This document shows, piece after piece, positions 7,430-19,553 of a stretch of 64,000 nucleotides of DNA (within the stretch, counting starts at the first letter, position 1; each line of letters begins with the position of its first letter). The DNA lies in assembly GCF_020723905.1 (NCBI RefSeq), contig NZ_DYHZ01000002.1:248001-312000 (forward strand), given 5' to 3'. The notes beneath the pieces were generated by a model that was not told the DNA's origin, did not search any database, and worked only from the letters and a program-made list of their open reading frames with translations. Made by a program: the position numbers and the translations under genes. Source of the stretch: Anaerolinea thermophila. Lineage in GTDB: Bacteria > Chloroflexota > Anaerolineae > Anaerolineales > Anaerolineaceae.

Positions 7430-9878
7430 GGAAGTGGTTCTGGCTGTTCAGAAAATCCTCCAGTTGCTGGATGGTCAATGGCATTGAAAGGAAATAGCCC
7501 TGCCCGAGTTCGCATGCCATTTGTCGCAGGAAAAGATACTGCTGTTGCGATTCAATGCCTTCGGCGACGGTTTTAATCCCCAGGCTGCGCGCCATCTGCA
7601 GAATTGAGCGGGTGATTTCCACACTTTGCTCATCCTCGCCCAGTTTCTGAATGAAAGCCTGGTCAATCTTAATCAAATCCACCGGCAGGCGGTGAATGTA
7701 ACTGAGCGAGGAATAGCCGGTACCGAAATCGTCCACGTGAATGTCCACGCCCATCTGCCGCAATTGATGGAAGACGTGGCGCGCAATGTCCACCGATTCG
7801 ATCAGCGCGCTCTCGGTGATCTCCAGTTTCAAACAGGTGGGGGGCAGGCGGTAACTCTCCAGCGTTTCGCGGATGTTCTCCACAAAGCCGTTTTCGGTAA
7901 TCTGACGGCTGGATACGTTGACGCTGAGCACCAGCGGCTGGGTGGTTTTCATACGGAAATAAATGGGCGCAAATTCACGGCAGGCTTCCCGAAGAACCCA
8001 CTTGCCCAGTTCACGGATTAAACTGGTTTCCTCGGCAATGGGGATGAAATCGGAGGGGAGAATTACCCCGTGCTCGGGGTGTTGCCAGCGTGCCAGCGCC
8101 TCAAACCCCACCAGCGTATGGGTTTCCAGGTTCATGATGGGTTGATACACCAGAAAAAGATGGTTTTGCTCGATGGCGTGGCGCAAGTCCATTTCCAGCG
8201 AAAGACGATTAACGGCGCGTTTGCGCATGGTGGCATCGAAGATGACATATCGGGCTTTACCGGCAGATTTGGCGCGGTACATGGCGATATCGGCGTCCTG
8301 CAGGACTTCTTCGCGGTTGCTGTACTGCTTCAACCCGATCACAATGCCCATGCTGACGGTGGTGAACACCTTCCTGCCGGCAATCTCGAAGGGTTCGCTG
8401 AGAGCATGCTGTACCCGGTCGGCGACCTGGACCACATCGCGGCGGGAAGAAACGCTTTCCAGCAGGATGACGAACTCATCGCCGCCAAAACGCGCCAGGG
8501 TGTCGCTGGAGCGCAGGCATTTCAATAAACGTTGTCCGACCTGAATCAGCATCTCATCTCCGGCAGGATGCCCCAGGCTATCGTTGATTACTTTGAATTG
8601 ATCCAGATCAAGGAAGATGACTGCGCCCATAAAATTGCTGGCGCGGCGGCTGCGTTCAATTGCCATGCCCAGCCGGTCGAGCAGCAGGGTACGGTTGGGA
8701 AGACCGGTCAATGTATCGTAAAGCGCCGCGCGGATCAACTGCTCCATGGCTTGTTTGCGTTCGGTAATGTCGGACATTGAACCGGCAATGCGGTGGGCTT
8801 CACCCTCACGGTTGCGCATGGCAAGCCCGCGGACCAGAACCCACACGATACCGCCATTCTTGTGCACCATGCGGAATTCGCACTCCAGCCGCGAGGTTGC
8901 CCCGCTCAGGTGAGAATGAAGGGCGCTCTGGAAACTATCCAGATCTTCCGGCAGGATGTGCGCAAACCAGTCCTCCATACGGTTACCGATTTCTCCCTCG
9001 GTAAAGCCAAGAATCTCTTTCCAGCGTGGGGAGTAGTACACCCGTCCCGATTGCAGGTTCCAGTCCCAGATGCCGTCGTTTGCCGCCAGCGTTGCCAGCA
9101 TGAAGCGCTCCTGACTTTCACGCAGGGCATTATAGACCAGTTGCTGTTCGGTGATGTCGCGGGAGTTGAGGATGATGCCGCGAACCTGCTCATCCTGCAG
9201 GCGGCTCTTGCCAAAGACTTCAAAGATATGCCACGAGCCATCCAGATGCTGAAGACGCACCCGAAAAGCCTGGATGGATTCGGGATGATCCACCGCCCAC
9301 TGCAGGGTATCTTTTGCCTGGGCGGCATCTTCGGGATGAAGCCATTCCAGAAAATTACGCTCGATGACCTGATCGGGGGGATAACCCAGCGCTGTGCGCA
9401 GCGAGGGGCTGGCAAAGCGGATGCGGTAGTCGGCATCCAGCACGAAGATCACTTCCAGTGAGTTTTCCAGTAAAAGGCGGAAGGTGATATCACTCTGACG
9501 TTGTTGATGCAGAATTTCGTGACGGCTCAGCAGGTTTTCGATATGCGCTACCAATTGCACGGTAGAAACGGGAACTTCCACTCCCCGCAGTCCCTGCGCC
9601 ACCAGAATGCCTTCCAGACTCTCACTGTGAGGCTTTTCCAGTAAAACCAGAATGGGCACGCGAATGCTCTCTTTGAGCCGGTGGCTGATCAGGGCTATCG
9701 GGTCGGCGGGAGTTGCCTTCCACAGCACCAGCGCCGGGGAAACCGTTCGGGCGATGCGCAGGGCTTCTTGAAGCGAATGCACCGGATGCAACTCGTACAG
9801 TTTCGTCCGACTCAACTGGCGTTGAATCGCTCCAGCGAGCGGGCTGGTATCCTTGAGATAGAGCAGGTGGGTTGGCAT
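7416..9878 (-). CDS. PAS-PAS-GGDEF-EAL cyclic-di-GMP signalling protein
   Basis: This 820-residue protein starts with a receiver-like domain (~1-120) that lacks the usual paired acidic pocket and may be a pseudo-receiver. Two PAS/PAC domains follow (~130-250 and 255-380; the second contains GIWDWNLQSG). The GGDEF domain has an intact FGGDEF at ~465 with an RSSD inhibitory I-site five residues upstream. The EAL domain has FEALARW at ~592, LEITES, DDFGTGYSS and AEGIES. All catalytic landmarks for both cyclase and phosphodiesterase are present, so the protein could make or break c-di-GMP. No membrane segments are seen, so sensing is presumably cytoplasmic through the PAS domains. It is transcribed alone; the start has no obvious Shine-Dalgarno. 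Confidence 0.93.
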   Translation of the reverse strand: MPTHLLYLKDTSPLAGAIQRQLSRTKLYELHPVHSLQEALRIARTVSPALVLWKATPADPIALISHRLKESIRVPILVLLEKPHSESLEGILVAQGLRGVEVPVSTVQLVAHIENLLSRHEILHQQRQSDITFRLLLENSLEVIFVLDADYRIRFASPSLRTALGYPPDQVIERNFLEWLHPEDAAQAKDTLQWAVDHPESIQAFRVRLQHLDGSWHIFEVFGKSRLQDEQVRGIILNSRDITEQQLVYNALRESQERFMLATLAANDGIWDWNLQSGRVYYSPRWKEILGFTEGEIGNRMEDWFAHILPEDLDSFQSALHSHLSGATSRLECEFRMVHKNGGIVWVLVRGLAMRNREGEAHRIAGSMSDITERKQAMEQLIRAALYDTLTGLPNRTLLLDRLGMAIERSRRASNFMGAVIFLDLDQFKVINDSLGHPAGDEMLIQVGQRLLKCLRSSDTLARFGGDEFVILLESVSSRRDVVQVADRVQHALSEPFEIAGRKVFTTVSMGIVIGLKQYSNREEVLQDADIAMYRAKSAGKARYVIFDATMRKRAVNRLSLEMDLRHAIEQNHLFLVYQPIMNLETHTLVGFEALARWQHPEHGVILPSDFIPIAEETSLIRELGKWVLREACREFAPIYFRMKTTQPLVLSVNVSSRQITENGFVENIRETLESYRLPPTCLKLEITESALIESVDIARHVFHQLRQMGVDIHVDDFGTGYSSLSYIHRLPVDLIKIDQAFIQKLGEDEQSVEITRSILQMARSLGIKTVAEGIESQQQYLFLRQMACELGQGYFLSMPLTIQQLEDFLNSQNHFLTAE

Positions 9879-10169
9879 GTGTGGCTCGAATGTCCCCGAT
9901 GAATGAGCACTGTATTCTGTAATTCATTTTATCAGGGTTTCTGTATATCCTCTCCTAACAGTTTCATTACAACTTGGGTAATGGCATCATTAGCGTGTGG
10001 AAAAGCAGGAGCCGCCGGGCGAAAATTTTCACCCCCGGACTCCTGTGGTGATGCATACTCCACGCGCGGGGCAAAACGCATCTGCCTGGTGGGTTGTTCA
10101 CGTCATTCATTTGATACCCCCGGGTTGCCGCCTGGAATCCCGGGTCCAATCAAGAAGCGCGCGCCTTCC
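9879..10169. other. Gene-free stretch with two inverted repeats
   Basis: About 290 bases between the GGDEF/EAL start and the tRNA-Leu promoter carry no credible gene. Two palindromic elements stand out. At ~10007-10046, CAGGAG...CTCCTG encloses CCGGG...CCCGG and a central GAAAATTTTC. At ~10118-10145, ACCCCCGGGTT is mirrored by AATCCCGGGT. Neither is followed by a T-tract, so they are not typical terminators. Their role is unknown. Confidence 0.5.
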
Positions 10170-10197
10170 TTGACAAATCATCAGTTTGGGATAAAAT
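10170..10197 (+). promoter_or_regulatory. Promoter of tRNA-Leu
   Basis: A perfect TTGACA (10170-10175) is separated by 16 bases from TAAAAT (10192-10197). The tRNA begins 14 bases after the -10 element. Confidence 0.8.
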
Positions 10198-10210
10198 ACA
10201 AAGCAGGTAA

Positions 10211-10294
<84 letters not shown>

Positions 10295-10299
10295 CTCGA

Positions 10300-10323
10300 C
10301 CCCCGAAAGTTCGGGGGTTTTTT
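10300..10323 (+). terminator. Intrinsic terminator of tRNA-Leu
   Basis: CCCCCGA and TCGGGGG form a 7-bp stem with loop AAGT, followed by six T residues. It sits 6 bases after the tRNA. Confidence 0.9.
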
Positions 10324-10345
10324 CGTTCCTGTTTTCATTACGGGT

Positions 10346-10351
10346 TATAAT
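10346..10351 (+). promoter_or_regulatory. -10 element for a leaderless DivIC-like mRNA
   Basis: A perfect TATAAT ends 7 bases before the ATG at 10358, so transcription should start at or next to the start codon. No ribosome binding site is present. The -35 region is weak (TCGTTC-like). Confidence 0.6.
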
Positions 10352-10357
10352 AAAGTC

Positions 10358-10822
10358 ATGCCCGAACGGAAAAAACGCGCGCGTATTTCCCTCCCCCGCT
10401 TGAATCTTTCTTTCCTTCAGCGCAAATCCTCTGATGGAAAGCCCCGCCCGCGGGTGGATTCTCGTTTGCGACAGCAAGTCATTCTGGTTGTCGTGCTTCT
10501 CCTGCTGGCACTGGTCTTTGCCAGCCTCAATCAGCGCATCAGCCAGAATATCCGCCTGACCACTCAACGCGATCAACTCAGCACGGAGGTGATGCAACTG
10601 ACCGCTACGGTGCAGGCGCTGGAAACCCGCAAAGCCTATATCACCTCAGAAGCCGCTGTGGAAGAGTTCGCCCGCGAGCGCCGCATGATTCGAGAAGGTG
10701 AGGTGCTGGTTGTCCCTCTTACGCCGCCGGGCAATCCTACCCCTACGCCGTCGGGTTTTCCCACCCCGCACCCTACCCCTCAAAACTGGGAAGTCTGGTG
10801 GGCGTTGTTTTTCGGGGACTGA
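10358..10822 (+). CDS. Septum formation initiator (DivIC/FtsB-like) membrane protein
   Basis: This 154-residue bitopic protein has a basic cytoplasmic N-terminus (PERKKRARI), one transmembrane helix at ~43-61 (VILVVVLLLLALVFASL) and then a heptad-rich coiled coil (~65-100). A short globular segment with AAVEEFARERRMIREGEVLVV follows. That last segment is the hallmark of the DivIC/FtsB family, which joins FtsL and FtsQ/DivIB at the division site. The C-terminus is an exported Pro/Thr-rich tail ending WWALFFGD. A longer frame open upstream would begin inside the tRNA gene, so the ATG at 10358 was chosen; it follows a perfect -10 element by 7 bases. Confidence 0.8.
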   Translation: MPERKKRARISLPRLNLSFLQRKSSDGKPRPRVDSRLRQQVILVVVLLLLALVFASLNQRISQNIRLTTQRDQLSTEVMQLTATVQALETRKAYITSEAAVEEFARERRMIREGEVLVVPLTPPGNPTPTPSGFPTPHPTPQNWEVWWALFFGD

Positions 10823-10847
10823 TTTCCCGAACCAGATAAACTGTGGA

Positions 10848-13800
10848 TTATTCCTGTGGGGTTCGGCGCACCACCAGCAAGGTGATGTCGTCGCTGAGCG
10901 GTGTGCCCTGACGGAAATCCATCAGGGCGCGGTCCACCAGCGCCAGAATGCCAATGGCAGGCAGGTTCCCGGCATTGCGGAAGGCTTCGCGCAGGCGTTC
11001 TTCGCCAAAGTCCTCCCCGGTGGGGGAGAGCGTATCGAAAGCACCGTCGGTGAACATCAACATGGCATCACCGGGGTCAAGTTTCAGGGTGTGATTTTCC
11101 AGTTCCAGATCGGGTAAAACGCCCAGCGCCATTCCCCCTTTGGCAGATTCCTCAACTTCGCGCGTGGCTTGACGGTATACCAGCGGGCGGTTGTGCCCTG
11201 CGTTTGCGTATACCACTTCGCCGCTTGCCGTGTCCAGAATGGCGTACACTGCTGTGATGAACATGGACTCGGGGGATTCGCTGAATAACAGCGCATTGAC
11301 CTGCTTCAGCACTCTGGCAGGATCTTCGTGTTCGTCCAGATGGGAGCGAATCAGCGTGCGTGTTACCGTCATGTACAGCGCCGCAGGCAAGCCCTTGTCG
11401 GAGACATCTGCCACGACCAGCCCGATGCGATTCTCCCCTAACATGAAACAGTCGTAAAAATCGCCGCCCACAGTCCGCGCGGTTTCCCAGCGAACATCTA
11501 TTTCCCAGCCCTCCGGTGAGGGCAGATTGCCGGGCAGGAAGGTCTCCTGAATCTGGCGCGCCAGGCGGATTTCCTGCTCCATGCGTTCATTTTGCACCAT
11601 CTCCCGCCGCAGGATCTCATTGTGAATGGCAAGGCTGGTCTGGCGGGCAATTCCATGGATGATTTCCAGCCGTCTTTCCCGCAACCGCAGTGAGGTACGG
11701 CGCTCCCGTGCCAGTAAAGCGCCCAGCACCCTTCCCTGCACGATCAGGGGAAAACCCAGCAGCCAGTCGCCCTGCGGAAGGTCGGCGATCGAAGCACCCG
11801 GCTCCAGCGGATATGCCCGCAGGAGCGCCCAGTCTTCCGCTTCCACAATCTCATCGGAAGGGATGGGCACAACATGCACCATGCCGGTCACCAGCAGGGC
11901 ATCCAGCAAGCGGTGCTCACCATAGGGGTAATGCTCACTGCGCAGAGAACGTTCCTGAGCCCGATTTTCGCCATGCACTGCGGCGGGACGGAAGGTTTGC
12001 CCTTCACTGTCCCAGAGGTAGATGACGCACACATCAATGCCTACCAGTACCGGCAGCAGATGGACTACCGAGTCCAGCAATTCATCCAGCGAACTTGCCG
12101 AAACCACCGCCTGCGCCGCCTGCAACAGTACTGCCGTCACGTAAGCCTCTTCCTGACGGGCTTCCAGCAGGCGCAAATTTTCGACTGTGATGGAGGTCTG
12201 ATGGGCAATGCCCTGCAGAATTGCCAGCGATTTGGGGTCGAAAGCGCGTTCTCCCAGCGCGCTGCGCTGGGTTTGCAGCGTGACCAGATAGATGCCAAGC
12301 AACTCGCCGCGTACCAGTAAAGGGAGCATGAGAAGTGCGCCGTTGCCCTCGGGAAGCCCGGCTTCGGGCAGTCCCAGGTCTTTTGCCGGGTCGGTGAGGA
12401 ACATGGGAGCGCGGCTTTCATTCAACTGCATCAACGCCGGCTGGCTGGCAGGAATGCGCACAGTCGTTCCTGCGGGGATATCAAATCCGTGCCAGGCGCG
12501 CAGGTTGAAGAAAGACTCATCTTCATCCTTGAACAGGAAAGCGCACTTGCGCACTCCCACCAGCAGGCGCGTTAACCTCAGCATGGTTTCGAGCAACTCA
12601 TCCATGGAGAGGATGCTCTGGCTGGCTTCCGCAATCTGCAACAGCATGGTGGAGATCAGCGCTTCCTGCTGGGCTTCCAGATACAGGCGGGAGTTTTGAA
12701 TGGCAACTGCCGCATACCCGGCAAAAGTGGCGGTCATACTGCGGGCTTCGCTCCCGTAGCGTCCATAGGTGCCGTGCACGAGGATGAGCAATCCCAGTGG
12801 GGTGTTGCCTGCGCGCAGGGGTGCCACAATGGAGGAGTAATCTTCCGGCAGGTTGAGTGCGTATCCCAGGGGACCGTAGGGCTCACCCGGAGTGCGGATG
12901 TAGGGTTCGGGGTGTTCCAGCAGGGCTTTCAACCGTTCCTGCACTTCCGGGTGCTCCCGAAGCACCTCTTCAATGCGTTCCGGTTCTGTGCCGTGCAGCG
13001 CCGCCAGCCTCAAAGGGTGATTCGCCGTTCCGATGGAGTCTTCCATTTCATCTTCGATGAGAAAGATGGCTGAAGCATCACAGGGCAGGTTTTGTTCCAG
13101 ACGGGTCAGGATGTTATCGAGCAATTCCGGCAAACTGACATCGCTGGAAATTTGATAGGCAATATCGCGGAAACTTTCTGCCACCTGGCGCCGCCATTTT
13201 TCCGAGCGGTACAGGATGGCGTTGCGGTAGGCAATGGCGAGGCTGGCGGCAATTGCCTCAAACAGATGGACATGCTGTTCGCTGAAGGCGTTTGGTTCGT
13301 CGCTTTGCAGGTCCAGCACCGCCAGCACTTCCTCTCCAAGACACACCGGGATCGCCAGTTCGGAGCCAGTATTTTCCGGGGGGAGAGGAGAAGGCAGGTA
13401 GAGGGGCTCCCGGTTGACGTCGTTTGCCAGCAGGGTTTTGCCGTTGCGCGCTACCCAGGGAATGATGCCCTTTTCGGCATCCAGCGGGTAGGCAAAACCC
13501 TGTTCGCGCATTATGGCGCTGCGTTCGCCGCTTCCGGCTTGAAAGATCACCAGTCTTCTTCCCGGATGAACGGTAAAAATGGATATGTGCGGATAGCCGA
13601 AACGCCGCTGAATCAGATGAACCACTTCATCCAGTAATTCATCCAGTTCCAGAATGGAGTTCAGCGCATGACTGATCTCGAACACCGAGGAAATTTCCTG
13701 CACCCGCTGTTCCAGTCCGGAATACAGGCGCGCCGCCTGCATGGCGATGGCAATGTTATCGGCAAGCGCGTTCAGCACCAGTATGTCGGTCTCGCTGAAC

Positions 13801-14711
13801 GCCTCATACACATCGCTTTGCACATCCATCACACCCAGCAGTTCCCCTTCAACTTTGAGCGGGAAACAGGCTTCGGAGAGCGTTTCGGGGAGCAGGTCAA
13901 TCGGGCGGTAATGAGGGCTGGAAAACACATCCGGAACGATAATTTGCTCGCGTTTGAGTGCACAGGTGCCGATTAACCCTTCTCCTGGGGAGATGGTGTA
14001 TCCGGTTGTGAATGGATGGGTATCGTACAGGGATGAATCAGCCCGGAAATACAGGGTTTGCTGAGAAGGCTCGTAACTGAAAAGCGCCACGTAGTAGTAA
14101 TTGAAGGTCTCGCGGATCAGGCGGGTGACCCGCTGGCACAATTCATCCAGATTGAGCACGCTGGCAACCTGTGCGCTGACCTGACGCACCAGTTCCAGTT
14201 GCTGAAGCCTCCAGGCTTTCAGGCGTTCCTGCCGGGAGATTTCCAGTGCCGCGGCAATGTGCGCAGCGCAGTCTTCCATGAGGGCTTGTTCTTCCGGAGA
14301 GAAGGGTTCGCCTTCACTTCGTTCGATTTGAAGCACCCCCAGCAGGGTCTTGTTGGTGATGAGCGGAATTGCCGCCGCGTGAGCGGTGTTCTCTGCAGCA
14401 GGGCATTCTGCACAGGTGTCTTCCCCATAGAGAATAGTCCGCTCCAGATGCGCTCGTTGAACCAGATCGGGGGCGGGTGCGTCGGGCAGGGTGGGAATTT
14501 CCCGCTCTCCCGGCAGTGGATAGGCGTGGGATGACAGCCACAGCGTGGCACGGGCGTGGAAAAATGCCGCCGCGGCGCGTTCGATATGCGGGCGCTGGGT
14601 TTCAATTTCTTTCAGCGCAATGATCTCTTCGCCGAGTTCGGAAAAGGCTTTCCAGTGGGGTGTCTTCACCGTCATGGCATCCATATCCATTTGCGGGTTC
14701 ATGGGGCTCAT
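10848..14711 (-). CDS. Multi-GAF PP2C-type phosphatase, RsbU/SpoIIE-like
   Basis: The 1287-residue protein strings together about six GAF domains (~20-160, 175-330, 340-505, 515-670, 685-850, 860-1020). They are separated by similar amphipathic helices containing the recurring S-x-x-ELLD motif. It ends in a SpoIIE/PP2C phosphatase domain (~1040-1285) with the metal-binding GGDFYDCF and VVADVSDKGLPAAL motifs and a late MLMFTDGAFD. RsbU-type enzymes dephosphorylate an antagonist of an anti-sigma factor (STAS protein) in response to signals. Here the signals would be small ligands or redox cues bound by GAF domains. No transmembrane helix is present. The start codon overlaps the stop of the RsbW-like gene (ATGA), and the STAS gene lies further upstream, giving a complete partner-switching operon. 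Confidence 0.92.
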   Translation of the reverse strand: MSPMNPQMDMDAMTVKTPHWKAFSELGEEIIALKEIETQRPHIERAAAAFFHARATLWLSSHAYPLPGEREIPTLPDAPAPDLVQRAHLERTILYGEDTCAECPAAENTAHAAAIPLITNKTLLGVLQIERSEGEPFSPEEQALMEDCAAHIAAALEISRQERLKAWRLQQLELVRQVSAQVASVLNLDELCQRVTRLIRETFNYYYVALFSYEPSQQTLYFRADSSLYDTHPFTTGYTISPGEGLIGTCALKREQIIVPDVFSSPHYRPIDLLPETLSEACFPLKVEGELLGVMDVQSDVYEAFSETDILVLNALADNIAIAMQAARLYSGLEQRVQEISSVFEISHALNSILELDELLDEVVHLIQRRFGYPHISIFTVHPGRRLVIFQAGSGERSAIMREQGFAYPLDAEKGIIPWVARNGKTLLANDVNREPLYLPSPLPPENTGSELAIPVCLGEEVLAVLDLQSDEPNAFSEQHVHLFEAIAASLAIAYRNAILYRSEKWRRQVAESFRDIAYQISSDVSLPELLDNILTRLEQNLPCDASAIFLIEDEMEDSIGTANHPLRLAALHGTEPERIEEVLREHPEVQERLKALLEHPEPYIRTPGEPYGPLGYALNLPEDYSSIVAPLRAGNTPLGLLILVHGTYGRYGSEARSMTATFAGYAAVAIQNSRLYLEAQQEALISTMLLQIAEASQSILSMDELLETMLRLTRLLVGVRKCAFLFKDEDESFFNLRAWHGFDIPAGTTVRIPASQPALMQLNESRAPMFLTDPAKDLGLPEAGLPEGNGALLMLPLLVRGELLGIYLVTLQTQRSALGERAFDPKSLAILQGIAHQTSITVENLRLLEARQEEAYVTAVLLQAAQAVVSASSLDELLDSVVHLLPVLVGIDVCVIYLWDSEGQTFRPAAVHGENRAQERSLRSEHYPYGEHRLLDALLVTGMVHVVPIPSDEIVEAEDWALLRAYPLEPGASIADLPQGDWLLGFPLIVQGRVLGALLARERRTSLRLRERRLEIIHGIARQTSLAIHNEILRREMVQNERMEQEIRLARQIQETFLPGNLPSPEGWEIDVRWETARTVGGDFYDCFMLGENRIGLVVADVSDKGLPAALYMTVTRTLIRSHLDEHEDPARVLKQVNALLFSESPESMFITAVYAILDTASGEVVYANAGHNRPLVYRQATREVEESAKGGMALGVLPDLELENHTLKLDPGDAMLMFTDGAFDTLSPTGEDFGEERLREAFRNAGNLPAIGILALVDRALMDFRQGTPLSDDITLLVVRRTPQE

Positions 14712-15148
14712 CTGTCATCCCGCGTGGGGGTGTGGCGATATTTGACCAGCCTTAACCGGTTGCCAGTGGGAGTGAACTCAAAATGCACCTCATCCATCCA
14801 CTGTTGCATAAAGTACAGCCCCCAGCCGTGTTCTCGCTGTTCTTCCAGCGGTGCGTCAGGTCTGGGTGGGGGAATGGTGCGGGGATCAAAAGGCTGACCG
14901 TAATCTTCCAGCACTACGGTCAGCCCTTTCTCGTCGGTATGGACGCTCAGGAGAATCTCGCCTTTATCTTCACCCTGATAGGCATGTTCAATAATATTGG
15001 AACAGGCTTCATCTACTGCCATTTCAATGGTGTAAATGTTGAAATCGCTGAAGCCTGCTTTCTGGGCTTCCCTGCGGATGAACTCTCCAATTTCCGCAAG
15101 GCTGGCATAACGCCCTGCAAACCGACGTTTTATCGAATGGTCGGACAC
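14708..15148 (-). CDS. Anti-sigma factor serine kinase, RsbW/SpoIIAB-like
   Basis: This 146-residue GHKL ATPase has the N box EMAVDEACSNIIEHAY (~43-58), DYGQPFD (G1, ~83) and EHGWGLYFMQQWMDE (G2, ~107-120). RsbW-type proteins bind a sigma factor or another target and phosphorylate a STAS antagonist on serine. The gene starts 6 bases after the STAS gene and overlaps the phosphatase gene by 4 bases, so all three are presumably translated in coupled fashion. No partner sigma factor is encoded next door, so the output of the switch is unknown; it need not be a sigma factor. Confidence 0.9.
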   Translation of the reverse strand: MSDHSIKRRFAGRYASLAEIGEFIRREAQKAGFSDFNIYTIEMAVDEACSNIIEHAYQGEDKGEILLSVHTDEKGLTVVLEDYGQPFDPRTIPPPRPDAPLEEQREHGWGLYFMQQWMDEVHFEFTPTGNRLRLVKYRHTPTRDDR

Positions 15149-15154
15149 AGGTGA

Positions 15155-15490
15155 TTAGAGATTCCCAATCGCGGCAACCACGTCGTCGTAGATTTTGAAC
15201 AGGGGAATGAACCCGGCCAGGTCCAGCGCGGCGCGGATGTTTTCCGGAACGTTGACCAGCACCAGTTCACCGCGATTGTATCGTTTGCATACTTTCTGAG
15301 TGTTGATCAGCGCGCGCAAACCGGCGCTGGACATGAATTCCACCCCGCTCAAATCCAGAGCGATTTTGTATCGCCCACTCTCGGTAATCTTGTTCAGGGC
15401 TTCGCTCAATTGCGGCGCGGTGTAACTATCAATGCGCCCTTTGGCTTTCACCAGATCGCAGTGCTTGTACTGAATGTGCTCGATTTCCAT
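15155..15490 (-). CDS. STAS-domain anti-sigma factor antagonist
   Basis: The 111-residue single-domain protein is of the RsbV/SpoIIAA family. The segment LDLSGVEFMSSAGLRALI (~46-63) carries the conserved serine pair that the RsbW-type kinase phosphorylates. It begins with MEIEHIQYKHCDLVKAKGRIDSY, typical of the family. A strong ribosome binding site (GGAGG, ~15496-15500) precedes the ATG. In the partner-switching scheme, unphosphorylated STAS sequesters the kinase and frees its target. It is the first gene of the operon. Confidence 0.93.
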   Translation of the reverse strand: MEIEHIQYKHCDLVKAKGRIDSYTAPQLSEALNKITESGRYKIALDLSGVEFMSSAGLRALINTQKVCKRYNRGELVLVNVPENIRAALDLAGFIPLFKIYDDVVAAIGNL

Positions 15491-15526
15491 GAAAACCTCC
15501 GTTCCACTATGGACGTGATACCCTCA

Positions 15527-15532
15527 ATTATA
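15527..15532 (-). promoter_or_regulatory. -10 element of the partner-switch operon
   Basis: TATAAT on the minus strand lies 37 bases upstream of the STAS start codon. The -35 region is not consensus-like. Confidence 0.45.
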
Positions 15533-15643
15533 AATCAAAAGGCTCTCAAATCCTTCATCCGATGAAGATCGTTCAGTTTTGCGAAGGAAGATAAAGGTGT
15601 GGCGGTTTACGCCCACATTGCCTGTGATTGAAGACAATCTGGA

Positions 15644-16564
15644 TTAACTTTCTTCCGGTAAGGGAACTTTCCACGGCACCAGTAACAGAATCAGCCCTGC
15701 CACCAGGAAGCCTGCACCGCCCACCACGCCTGCCACAGTCGGTCCAAGCACGGGGTTGGGTTCTCCGGTGCTTAAGATGATGCCCAGACCGGCAATCCCG
15801 TTGATGGCGGCATGTCCAATGACGGCGGGCCAGACACTGCCTGCTTTCAGGGTAGCCCATCCCAGAAAAGTGCCTGCTCCGATGGTGAAAATGGTCATGG
15901 CGAGAATGCCCAGCCATGGATAACCGGGGTACTGGGTGCCATAATTGTGTCCCTGAGCAATGATGGGCGCGTGCCAGATGCCCCAGATAACTCCCAGCAA
16001 AAGCAATGCGCGGCGCTTGCCCAGTGGGAGAAGTTTCTGGAGCAGGTAAGCGCGCCAGCCAAATTCCTCCCCAAAGGTGAACAGGCTGTTAATCAACGGG
16101 GCAATCAGGATGGCTTGGACAGTTTGCAGCCAGAACAATGCCCAGGTGGAGAAAGGCAGGGTAACGCCGGATTTCTGCAGTTGTTCCTGCACGAAGGGCA
16201 TGCTGGGGTCGTAGTACCGGGGGAAGAGCAGGAAGAATGCCGCTACCCCCGCCAGCGTGAGCAATCCCGGCGCTACCCAGGCGATGACCCAGTACACCCA
16301 GCCCTGCTTCAGGCGCGGTGCCAGCCATAAGTTTCCCCACCCTTCGCGGGTAATGATGCGGGTGAGCACATTTGCCAGCGCGGGGGCACCCATGTATCCC
16401 ACCGTCAGGAAGATTAAACTCAGGGTTTGCTGTACGGGGGTCAGCGCCTGTCCACCGGAAGGGCGAGTGACCAGCAGGTAGAGAAGCCCGCCAAAAAACC
16501 AGGCAATGCCAAAGGCAAAAGCCAGAAAGATGCTAATTCGTTTGCGATCTACAGAAGTGTTCAT
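15644..16564 (-). CDS. CPBP-family intramembrane metalloprotease (CAAX protease-like)
   Basis: This 306-residue polytopic membrane protein has about eight hydrophobic segments. The conserved motifs of the CPBP/Abi family are all present: EEFGWRAYL (~168), WGIWHAPI (~195) and GHAAINGIAG (~252). They supply the glutamates, His and His/Asn of the proposed metal site. Bacterial members have been linked to prenyl-protein-like cleavage, bacteriocin self-immunity or signalling, but no specific substrate can be read from the sequence. The ribosome binding site is strong (GGAGAGGAG). The gene is monocistronic between the partner-switch operon and valS. Confidence 0.85.
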   Translation of the reverse strand: MNTSVDRKRISIFLAFAFGIAWFFGGLLYLLVTRPSGGQALTPVQQTLSLIFLTVGYMGAPALANVLTRIITREGWGNLWLAPRLKQGWVYWVIAWVAPGLLTLAGVAAFFLLFPRYYDPSMPFVQEQLQKSGVTLPFSTWALFWLQTVQAILIAPLINSLFTFGEEFGWRAYLLQKLLPLGKRRALLLLGVIWGIWHAPIIAQGHNYGTQYPGYPWLGILAMTIFTIGAGTFLGWATLKAGSVWPAVIGHAAINGIAGLGIILSTGEPNPVLGPTVAGVVGGAGFLVAGLILLLVPWKVPLPEES

Positions 16565-16724
16565 TGTATTCTCCTCTCCGTCAATATTGTATCATTGTAT
16601 CATCACGGATGTAAGGATACTGATGGGAAGAGAATGGGTTTTCTCAGTGTTAAAAAGCCGTCTCTACGCTGTGATTGCTTCCGGGATGAGAGGAAAAGAG
16701 GCAAACACGCCGGATATAACAATG

Positions 16725-16757
16725 AAAAAAAAACAGGGGGCGCCGACCGGCGCCCCC
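16725..16757 (-). terminator. Intrinsic terminator of valS
   Basis: On the minus strand, GGGGGCGCC and GGCGCCCCC form a 9-bp stem around a 4-base loop (16736-16757). A T-rich run follows (complement of 16725-16733). It lies 24 bases after the valS stop codon. Confidence 0.9.
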
Positions 16758-16780
16758 GGGCTGATGAGACGTTCGTGTGG

Positions 16781-19489
<2,709 letters not shown>

Positions 19490-19553
19490 AGTATTACCCT
19501 TTCCTGTAGAGATGAGGGCGGGAACGCCCTGAGATTGAACATGAACAAAATAG

